Source: Engraulis encrasicolus
Lineage: Eukaryota; Chordata; Actinopteri; Clupeiformes; Engraulidae
Direction of reading: 5' to 3'
DNA: 64,000 nt
Assembly (NCBI RefSeq): GCF_034702125.1
Contig: NC_085880.1
Coordinates: forward strand, 44,887,077 to 44,951,076
Shown: in pieces, positions 55,604 through 64,000 of the stretch
Numbering within the stretch: the stretch's first letter is position 1
Layout of the letters: the number at the start of each line of letters is the position of its first letter
Notes under the pieces: model-generated
The model's database searches: none
Told to the model about the DNA's origin: nothing
The model's input: the letters and a program-made list of their open reading frames with translations, nothing else
Program-made: the position numbers and the translations under genes

Positions 55604-56199
55604 AGCTGTCCTGTTTTACTAGGGGGCAGTTTCCAGAGGAGAAAAATGACTCCAGTATCCCATGCAGGACAGCTGACTACTTTGGCCGGGCCCGGGACAA
55701 AGTCATTTGAAAGCCCCCCCCCCAGCACAATAGATGCAATGTAATGAGGACCCAATTCTGGGGCCCCTCTCTCTCTCTGGGCCCATCACAAGTGACCCCT
55801 TTGAGCCCCCCCCACCCCGTCGGCACCCCTGATTCCATGTGAGACGTGAAACTCATTAATGGCTATAATGGGACTGATGATATTTTCCCCTGTAAAGACA
55901 GCGAGGCCAGGTTAAGTGTCGTGACTTTACGTGGGCCGTTCCTCTTTTTTGTGAGTTTTGTGAAATAAATAAAAAAATGTTGTAATTTCCTTCATTTGTA
56001 ATTGCAGCAATATTCTGAAGAGTAGTACCACCACACTATCTAATAGATGTGCTAGGATGGCAATATTCGTCTATTTTATGGCAAAAAAAACCCCACACCA
56101 TCTTAAGAATAGAGAAACATTAACTAAGACAATTGTATGAATCCTTTTTTTAACAATGCTCTGGATCTATTAGAGCCTTAAGCCCTACATACCATTTAA
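55604..56199. other. mixed sequence
   Basis: 55675-55830 (ggccgggcccgggacaaagt, gggcccatcacaagtgaccc) looks like a decayed GC-rich repeat, not identified. The rest is unique. Confidence 0.4.
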
Positions 56200-56520
56200 A
56201 TATGAACTGTAGTTGTGCGAAATTGCCTATATTATACGAGTGCATTTTTATGAGATGATTACTGCAGCAAAGTAATTCTATGAAATTAGTTAAATCATTA
56301 ACTTTGTTACTGAATCTCCTTTGTATTCAGTTGGAAATATTTTTAAATAAACTCCCCCTCTAGACCTATTTATAGGCTATTATGTACCCATGAAAGGCTT
56401 TCATATTTACTGCCTTGGATTTATTAATTTTCATGGAAGGAGATATAAATGCATTTCATGTTAATTGGAAAGTTGCCATTAAGTTGGCTAAATCTTGAAA
56501 GCTCGTTTTTTTTTCATTCC
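56200..56520. promoter_or_regulatory. candidate conserved non-coding element
   Basis: Repeat-free AT-rich block with ggcttatt-free but TAAT-rich words: gaaattagttaaatcattaa, ggatttattaattttcatgg, atgcatttcatgttaattgg, gttgccattaagttggc. Enhancer-like texture; unaligned. Confidence 0.33.
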
Positions 56521-57354
56521 CATATTTGCTAGAACTGCTGCTGCTAAGTAATAAAACTTGGTGCTGACATTTCTGGAAATAACGAAGATGATTTTGATAC
56601 ACAGATATTGTAATGGCGCAATTAAAGTATTCAACTTTTTACTTTTTATTTTCAAATGTTCTTCATGCACACAGTCTTCCAAGTATGAGTGTCTGACATG
56701 GCAAATATCTGAAGTCAAGCGATGTACATTTATATATTAGTTCTTATTGCGAAAGTGAAAACAATGACAGAGAAGAGCTTTATCCTCCTTTGTTGTGTCC
56801 TAACTCTCTCACAACATGTAGTCAGTGGCCTTAACCCATTTAAGCCTAAGGCCTAAATGCCTGCTGAATGCCTAAAACCTTTTTGGAAAAAGTTGCCCTC
56901 AGCCTATAAAAACTTAAATATCTCAGCCTCCGAAGCACATACGTGAAATATGAAATAAAATGCATTTAAAAGCTAGGACCCTCATCTTGCATTATAATGT
57001 TCATTCAGCTCTAACATACCCACATTTTTAATAAAAACTCAAATCTCAAGAGTCTGAATGCAGCCTCCATGCAGCTCGAGGCACCTAGGTCAATGCAGCA
57101 TGTACGCAGCATCAGGCTTAAATGGGAAACATAAGTAACAGAGTTGGCAGCATGTGCATGTTAAAGTTCCTGTTAAAGTTATGAAAGCTCAAACAAACAA
57201 ATTGCCATCATTTGTATTCATTTGCTTGTATATTGCCATGACGCATAATACGCTGAAAATAATCCCATGTTTACAGGACAACAGGGGAAAAAGCATTATT
57301 TGCTGTAAAATGGTAGGCTACTTTGTCTTTAATATTCCTGTACAGTGAGTAGCA
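56521..57354. other. unique AT-rich sequence
   Basis: aacccatttaagcctaaggcct at 56834 resembles a phrase found in some fish repeats but no ends were found. No gene. Confidence 0.4.
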
Positions 57355-57640
57355 CAGCCTCAAAATTAAGCGAGGGCATTCTTATTAGGGAAAAGCACTT
57401 CGCCACATCAAAGCCCTGTTTGCTCTCCTCCTTAGTGGGTAAATAACAGCTTTCATTAAAAAGTTTGACTAATTGATGAATTAATATATTGACGTGAGGC
57501 ATTCTGAAAAGAAAAAGGAAAACATATGAACCTCCTGGAGGGGATTTCTTGCTATTAGTTTCTTTCACAAACAAATAATATACTATTAAAACATCCTGGT
57601 CTTTGCCTTTGTGTATGTAGAGAGGGGCATTTTGCCTCAA
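57355..57640. promoter_or_regulatory. candidate conserved non-coding element
   Basis: Repeat-free: aattaagcgagggcattctt, acatcaaagccctgtttgct, gactaattgatgaattaata. TAATTGAT and ATTAAT cores with ATCAAAG suggest homeodomain and TCF/LEF-type input. Inference. Confidence 0.36.
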
Positions 57641-57779
57641 ATTGAATTATCGCTCTAAATGTGCAATCTTTTTCACACAAGAAAGATAATGTTTTGCAGA
57701 AAGAGCACTAGATTAACACTACAACAACATTAACTTTAATATACACATGAACTTTAACTTATAGTGGTAATATTAGCTT

Positions 57780-57990
57780 AACGGAGAAGCAGCAGAATGG
57801 TTGCTTGTGAAGCCGATATGAGGTGGCATAGTGCACAATGGGTGGTATAATTTCTCTGCCATTTGTTTGCCCTGAGGTCTCATATTTTGTCCCACAAAGC
57901 AGTTGCCTTTAATTAAAACATTTTGCTTGCTTGTTTAACGGTATTGTTCGGCCTTCTGTGCTGGGCTTTGATCTCTCGTGCCGTTCCCCT
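57780..57990. promoter_or_regulatory. candidate conserved non-coding element
   Basis: Repeat-free: gtgcacaatgggtggtataa, cccacaaagcagttgccttt, aattaaaacattttgcttgc, gggctttgatctctcgtgcc (CTTTGATC, TCF/LEF-like). Inference. Confidence 0.33.
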
Positions 57991-57999
57991 GTGTGTGCG

Positions 58000-58460
58000 T
58001 GAAAGTCTGCAAAAAAAAAAACAGGTGTATACCTCCTCTTACACTACTGTACGTGAATCCAAACATTGACATGAGTCTGATGTTTACGCATGGACAGCAT
58101 TATCATTTTCAGGTGGGTTAAGTGCAATAATATTATATGAGTATTTAACCGTATACTGCAGCTCACTTCTATCCTGCTGGGTTTGTATGCACCTCTGAGG
58201 GTTGTATTCAGATAGTACACCACTGCTCCACACCACACCACTGCACCACTCCAAAAGCTAGTACATTGCATTTGCTGTTGGTCGCAGTCTTATTAAATTA
58301 TATTTCATTGAGTGTGTACATGCTATCATTACTATGGGCAGTGTGTACTGTAGGCCCACATGTTGTGTGTTAAAAATGTGTCTAAAATTAACTTTTCCAT
58401 GACGTGAGGTAGCCTGCAAAGTAACACTGTCTTGAACAAACAACAAAACAAACTTATTAT
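58000..58460. other. unique sequence
   Basis: Poly-A at 58011-58021; short cacac phrases near 58220. No gene. Confidence 0.4.
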
Positions 58461-58461
58461 G

Positions 58462-58506
<45 letters not shown>
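58461..58506. repeat. (ATT)n microsatellite
   Basis: About 15 units. Confidence 0.97.
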
Positions 58507-58507
<1 letters not shown>

Positions 58508-59164
58508 ACAACAGCGCAGTTATGCGGTCTATTAATGTTATTGAGTCGCTAAAAATAAGTGGTTGTGGTTTATAGCGTAATATAATAAAGAGTATATGAT
58601 TAAAATGCAGTTCCTGTAAGGCTCTGTGCCATTCCTCATAGACAGACTGTATGCTAATGCTACCCTATGCAATTTAAATATTCAAACGCACTGTATATAG
58701 GTTTGCTGTTAAAGTACATTTCAATTTGCCACGGGGCACTTTTTCAAGGTGGACTATTTAGCATTTTAAAGACTCTGCAACTGAAGCACATTGTTTTGTA
58801 AAGCATGAAACCTCTTGAAGTATAGGCCTACACAGATGATTTGTAATAGTGTCCTGCACCTCTCTGACAACAAAAGACATAAAAGAGGTGACACTAAGAA
58901 AGACAAGTTATTCAACAAACTGATGTTCATATTCCGCAACTTCCCTGCACCGCTTTCCCCATTTTCACTCACATCAAACTTAACTAAACAGTTAAAACGG
59001 TTGGATTTGTTGACATGAGTGTCAAAATTACATCTTTTTTTCCCCCTCTCTCTCATCCTACACTCAGTTCAACTCCCTATGATACTCTTCCTGGGGCTTT
59101 CATTACAGCTTGGACAATAAGTAATAATGAAATATGTGGCATTCAGCAGCATGCTTTCATCCAA
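58507..59164. other. unique sequence
   Basis: Nothing recognised. Confidence 0.4.
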
Positions 59165-59245
59165 AACATGTTTGTGATTTGAACCCGGGGCCTTTAGAGG
59201 ATGTCGGCCATGCAGCTACACAACACAAGCCACAGCTCCACCGCA
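59165..59245 (-). mobile_element. tRNA-derived SINE-like head
   Basis: The minus strand gives gcggtggagctgtggcttgt (A-box region), then atggccgacatcctctaaag and ccccgggttcaaatcacaaa (B box gggttcaaatc). Spacing fits a tRNA-like promoter; no tail identified. Confidence 0.5.
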
Positions 59246-61067
59246 CCCAGCACCCAAATTAAAACGCCGGTTACATGATCAAATGGCCAGGCAGGCAGGG
59301 CAGGCTGCTTCCAAATAACTAAACGTCTCAAAGTTTCATCCAGGTTTCTTCAAAGGTGTTGGAGAAGAACAGCTATAGAAATGTATTTTCAGGAGTAATT
59401 CCGCTATGGTCCAGGTTTTTTTTTTTTTTCAATTCCCACCCACGCTTTTGTATTTTGTTTCAACCGTCCACCACATGCAAGAGCTATCTCTGCCACTGCT
59501 CAAGGGGATTGAAGAGAGATAGAAGGCGAATCTTAATGACAGACTGGTCACTTGCAGTACGTTGCATTGATAAGTCATCTGAGAGGCATCTCACTGTGAC
59601 AAATCAAGATCATGCCATAGCTACCACATTTCTCTTTGCGAAACGCTCAGTGCGCTTTCAAAAAACCATGCAGCCCCCCTCTTCACACATCTCTGAAATG
59701 AGCCAGTAAGTCCTAGAGCCCTATTTCACCAAGTTAATAAAAACCACTCCCACTGTTTTGAAGTGCGGTGTGCGGTGTGAGAATGGGACTTTTGGCTATG
59801 CTTTGTGAAAGAATGTAATCTTCGGTTTTAAGCCAATCATTTTAAGGTGTTGGTATTGTAACTTTGATGTGTGCTACATGCCCTTAGCGGGAGTACCTGC
59901 AGTCTTCAAGAGATACATCTGAGGAGGATTGCAAAATGAGCCGGTCTGAAGCTAATTTAGCATAAAATGCAAGAGTCACACACTCGTAATTGTGGTTCAG
60001 ATGACATTCTCTGTCTTGGAATTGGGGGTGATTAAAGGAGGTGGGGAAAAAATGTGGGCTAAAATATGTGACATTGTGAAACGAACGTTAAACGTGAAAG
60101 CTGAGTGATAATAAAGCAAAATAATGAGAAGCATCCCTTTGAATATTAAGTGCATTTTTCAAATTTAAAAATGCCGGAGAGCATTAAAGAAAGGTTAAAC
60201 AACACAACTTGATCTTAGTAAACGGCTACATTTAAATCAAAGAAATCTGTGTAGTGAGCTAAGGGTTTATTTCGGTATTTCATTTGGTGAGGTCAAACAG
60301 GGCGATGCTCTGACTATGGTGCCCATGATGATACAAAACTACAATGTTTTGCTGGAAAATACCTTTCAAACTTTTTTTTTTAGATAATCCGGTAAGTGGC
60401 TGGACTGTAACACAAACAAACTTCTCCAGTACATTTAAGAGGGAAAACAGTTTACAACTTCTAAGTCATGAGATCTTGACCAATTACATTAAACAGTCAT
60501 GACAGTTAACACTGAGCGGTGTTTAAGGATTGGTGTGCCATAGCTCCTTAGATAACTTTCTGCTGCACATTGTTATGGATTGAAGCTGATGTTCATTTGC
60601 ATAGACCTCACAGGAATGAATAACAGTAATTTGGTCTGCTTGACAAATGCAGAATAACATTAACGTGTTGTGGCAGATACTATATACAGTGTCCTCATTA
60701 ATCATCATGACCGTCAGTGACATGCACGTATGGTGTGATTGTGAGAAAGCACAGCGCAAACATAGACTTGGCTGCAGATAGCACTTTCATTTTATACTCG
60801 TGTGCCATCAGTAAAAAAAATCTTGTTTTTAACTGTGGATTTCTTGCATGTTAGCTCATAGCGGCATCACACCACCAACGATTGACACTAATACATTCTT
60901 CCACCAAAACAAGAAATTAAACATGGCAGTCAGCTTCAGTTAAGTGCACTTATGGAAGTTGACAGTGTGAAAAAGTGATGGCAAGGCCCCAAAAAAAAAA
61001 AAAAAAAAAACGGAAGTAGGAAGAAAGGTTGCATGTAACACCTAACAAATTACTACAGCCAGTGCCG
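59246..61067. other. unique sequence, no gene
   Basis: Poly-T at 59417-59429 and poly-A at 60990-61010. The 117-residue open frame at 59356-59709 spans the poly-T and has no domain. Stretches around 59940-60200 and 60240-60330 have regulatory texture but nothing decisive. Confidence 0.4.
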
Positions 61068-61250
61068 GCAGCAACATGTCAGTGGGTACAAATGCATTTC
61101 TCTTCACCCTGGTCTATTACTGTGCCCTGGAGCAAGGCATTCAACCCCCGACTGTTCACCAGGAGCCTCCACTCAGGTACCCACAAGTCTCAGCGCTGCT
61201 CACTGCTTCTAATGTGCCAGCCCCCCATTGACAGATTTCTCAAACGCTGA
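61068..61250 (+). mobile_element. SINE-derived fragment
   Basis: gtgccctggagcaaggcatt, caacccccgactgttcacca match the central phrase of the SINE at 62856 (gtgcccttgagcaaggcacc, taaccccacactgctcc). Old and rearranged; the open frame across it is not a gene. Confidence 0.5.
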
Positions 61251-61310
61251 CAACATTTTACTCCTGTCCTGGTTGAGAAGAGTATCTAGAACTAGCCTCT
61301 CTGCTTTAAA

Positions 61311-61365
61311 AAGAAAGAAAGGAAGATAAAAGGAAAGGAAGAAAGAAAGAAAGAAAGAAAGAAAA
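61311..61365. repeat. (GAAA)n microsatellite
   Basis: gaaagaaagaaagaaag-type tract with impure start. Confidence 0.95.
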
Positions 61366-61418
61366 TACCAAATAGTCAAGCAGGCCTGTCATTACCATGA
61401 TCCCAGGTGGTGGTTAGA

Positions 61419-61525
61419 TAGCCTGATTTTCATCGACTTTCAAATCTCTTCGAGACTTGGTCTGACTAAGAGCATAACAGTTAATGTTTCCCAAATGGCA
61501 TGGCTGACCCGCCTCCCTAGGGCCA
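61419..61525 (+). mobile_element. hAT-like MITE family D, copy 3, 5' half
   Basis: tagcctgattttcatcgact through catggctgacccgcctccct, then lost. Matches the first 105 bp of copies 49960 and 54307. Confidence 0.75.
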
Positions 61526-62419
61526 GGTGCATCATGGCTTTTAACTCCATTCTGGTTTATTTGTCAGAAGCAGTTTATTTGGTAGACAAGGGCGCCGGAA
61601 CAAGTTTTAAAGTGGTGATGCATTTTTTTTCTTCATTCTTTATTTCTTAACAATATTACTGCTGCTGCACTCCACTCATTTGTCTGTCGTAAAAGTTGAG
61701 GAAGCCTCGTTTATAGAGCCCAAAATTGGGGATGCAAATGTACCACTGCATCCCCCTTTACGACACCTATGTTGGTGGAATACTCTTGGGTCAGAATCAT
61801 GCTTAGGAGGTATTCATCAACTACCAAATAGTTTGATCTTCTGTGGGTAGGGTACAGAGTTAAGTGCAGACACTTTATTTGATCCGGAAGTAAAGAATTG
61901 AGTGCGTACCCTACTGATGAGTATCGTCATGAGTGTGTGAACTGGTAGTAGTCTACCCTTTGCCACAATCAGGACCAATACAGGCTATGCTTATAGCTCA
62001 CTGAGGTTTTATTTTTCATCTTTGAAACATTATGTTTATAGATGGACTATATGTATTGAAGAGGTGGGTCATGTGGGTATTGAAGGTGGGTCATGTGTGT
62101 CATGAAGGTATATACCAGAGAGAGTAGAGAGAGAGAGGTTCCATTGGCCCATTGTTTCCTGGTTCTATTATTGGGGGGGGAAATCCCCCTTTAGTAGACC
62201 TAGGCAGACCTGAGGACTGTTCTATTCAATGCTAGGAGCATTATGACACGCCCCTTTAGGCAGACCGGAACCTGTTCTGTTAGGTGCCCATCGAAACCTA
62301 TTATGTTGGCATATCTCTATATACTTAAAGAATCTCTGGTATATACTGTTGATGATTTTGTGCCTGGTCCTCCCCTCAATGCTATCAGTCCTCATGCCAC
62401 TACAGCAGGTCTCATACGT
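61526..62419. other. unique sequence
   Basis: A local near-duplication (gaggtgggtcatgtg, gaaggtgggtcatgtgtg) at 62060-62100, followed by gagagagtagagagagagag. No gene. Confidence 0.4.
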
Positions 62420-62421
62420 AT

Positions 62422-62580
62422 GCCTCTTTTCCACTGCTAGTTTTCTGGTAGGCCTACAGCTCGACACAGCGCGACTCGGCCGCCACTTTTTGCTTTACGA
62501 TTGAGCTGTGTCGTGCCTATTCGAAAAGCAAGAAGTGTCGTGCTGTAGGCCTACCAGAAAAATGGCAGTGGAAAAGAGGC
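62422..62580. mobile_element. ISL2EU-like MITE
   Basis: Inverted ends gcctcttttccactgctagt and actggcagtggaaaagaggc-like (ggcagtggaaaagaggc), with ttctggtaggcctacagc and gctgtaggcctaccagaa continuing the arms to about 40 bp. Flanked by AT on both sides (62420-62421 and 62581-62582), the 2-bp duplication I recall for ISL2EU. 159 bp. A relative is buried at 3466-3950. Confidence 0.75.
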
Positions 62581-62584
62581 ATTA

Positions 62585-62855
62585 GAGACAGATAGCCTAT
62601 TAATAAAGAATTTCAGCTGTTAGGGTCAAAATAGCTCCCATTAGATGACTACAACTTTGTAAGAGGCTTCATTGTCTCTCTCAATGCCTAGTGGAACAGT
62701 CTCTGCTAAAATCCCCGTCCTGATTTTTCATCCCAGTGAGTCCAGGCCCTGTGGAGCTGCATATTCTATGGCATGCATGATTTGGACTGACATACCTCAT
62801 TCACCAACTACTCTTATGCACAGCAGATGCTATCAAACTCATAAGGCAATATATC
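62585..62855. other. unique sequence
   Basis: Nothing recognised. Confidence 0.4.
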
Positions 62856-63071
62856 GGGGCAGCCATGGCCTAGTGGTTAAGGAGATGGGCTTTAGATCAG
62901 AGGATTGCAGGTTCAAATCCCACCCTTACCACACTCCATGGCTGAGGTGCCCTTGAGCAAGGCACCTAACCCCACACTGCTCCAGGGACTGTAACCAATA
63001 CCCTGTACTTAAAAAATAAGTGTAAGTCGCTTTGGATAAAAAAGCGTCAGCTAAGTGTAATGTAATGTAAT
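62856..63071 (+). mobile_element. tRNA-derived SINE, full length
   Basis: Head ggggcagccatggcctagtg, A box tggcctagtgg (62866-62876), B box ggttcaaatcc (62910-62920), body gtgcccttgagcaaggcacc and ccagggactgtaaccaatac, 3' end gtaagtcgctttggataaaa then a gtaat-repeat tail. It would be transcribed by polymerase III. The long non-tRNA body rules out a tRNA gene. Related fragments lie at 48826 and 61068. Confidence 0.92.
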
Positions 63072-63479
63072 ATCCAAGTGCTCATGAGTTGGTATGAAGC
63101 TGTGACACTGAAACTGAAACTTTTCTCGTTATGTTTCCTTACCAGGTGTATTCAAAACCTCAATCACCACGCCAACAATACTGCCAAAATGATTTACCTG
63201 CATTCAGTTGGAGTCAAGGTATTTAGCATTTTCTTACTATTTAGCATTTTTTTCTCTTCCAAAGGGACAAGTTAAAGTTTTCATTAGCACCGCGTCAGTA
63301 CTGTAGCTGCGTCACCTATTCTAGGAGTGAGTGAACTGTGAAAAAGACGTTATGTGGCTCGTCCTGTTGTCTTCATGGGGATAATGGTGAATGGATATAC
63401 AGCAAATGCACCTTTGATGCACATTTTATCATGTACTAATATGGAAAGCACTTAAAATGCTTTTACTAAATGGAGAACT
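63072..63479. other. unique sequence
   Basis: Nothing recognised. Confidence 0.4.
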
Positions 63480-63720
63480 TGACACGGGGCGGAAGAAATG
63501 CAAAGAATGTGAATGAGGAGTAATGCCTTATTACCACTGTTGACAAAGTTTCTTTAAACCCAATGACTTCATCGGGCGAAACCAGTTCAAATAGACCATT
63601 ACATTAATACACCATCTAATTTGAGCGTCTGACCCACAAATTCAGCTGATGAAATGTAAACAGCAATAAAAGACCAAACAAATCAACGCTGGGAAAAAAA
63701 AGGTCATGTCCTATTTACGT
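63480..63720. promoter_or_regulatory. candidate conserved non-coding element
   Basis: Repeat-free: gaaatgcaaagaatgtgaat, aatgccttattaccactgtt, gacaaagtttctttaaaccc, cagctgatgaaatgtaaaca. Enhancer-like texture only. Confidence 0.3.
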
Positions 63721-64000
63721 CTTTGTTTTGTGCGCGCAGTGTGGACTTGAACCGTTCAAAATACACTGTTGAAAACGCCTGTAATGAGGTCTTTACATCG
63801 TGGACCTCAGTAAATGTGAATATTTGTTGTAAGTGTGGTAGCCTATTTTTTCTCCTTAAACATAGTGATTTATTAAAACGAATTAGCTTCAAAAATAATG
63901 GTATAATGGTTGTAATGACATTTTTAGGGGACACAGAGTCACAGCTCTGGTGCCAGGTGATGTATGATGCATGAGCTTCATGCTCCAGCGGTTCCTCAAA
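63721..64000. other. unique sequence to window end
   Basis: Short overlapping open frames on both strands, none with a motif. Confidence 0.4.

Noticed and set aside
62856..62930. tRNA gene
   Set aside because: A and B boxes exist, but no acceptor-stem pairing was seen and the sequence continues into a SINE body and tail.

Overview
This window looks like teleost fish nuclear DNA from a gene-poor stretch. I find no intact protein-coding gene, no tRNA or rRNA gene and no CRISPR array. The fish assignment rests on dense (CA)n/(GA)n/(TA)n microsatellites, tRNA-derived SINEs with the tail type common in ray-finned fish, an L2-clade LINE fragment, and a very large load of short non-autonomous DNA transposons (hAT, PIF/Harbinger, TTAA-duplicating, ISL2EU-like and Tc1-like). 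The species is not identifiable by eye; an otocephalan or clupeiform fish is only a weak guess from the SINE tail.

Layout. 1-0.65 kb: L2 LINE fragment on the minus strand, cut off at a (CA)n tract. 1.2-8.1 kb: MITE-rich block, with four copies of a Harbinger-like MITE, a nested hAT MITE, a nested SINE, and an element whose tandem repeats carry nuclear-receptor half-sites. 8.1-17 kb: mostly unique sequence with long microsatellites. 17.3-41.5 kb: the densest transposon block. It holds seven-copy hAT family A (members also at 5.3 and 40.3 kb), five elements flanked by TTAA, two THAP-domain starts, a decayed DUF4806-like gene fragment and a three-level nest at 34.5-38.5 kb. 41.5-47 kb and 56-60 kb: AT-rich unique sequence with homeodomain-type TAATTA motifs and the texture of conserved non-coding DNA; I infer possible enhancers of a developmental gene outside the window. 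47.4-55.6 kb: a second nested-transposon block. 61-64 kb: SINEs, an ISL2EU-like MITE and unique sequence.

Nothing here forms a pathway. The coherent story is insertion history: in many cases the target-site duplication is readable, so one element can be dated relative to another. Coding remnants (LINE reverse transcriptase, THAP starts, DUF4806-like exons) are broken. Superfamily calls rest on termini and target-site duplications seen directly; family names and conservation calls need database searches I could not run.
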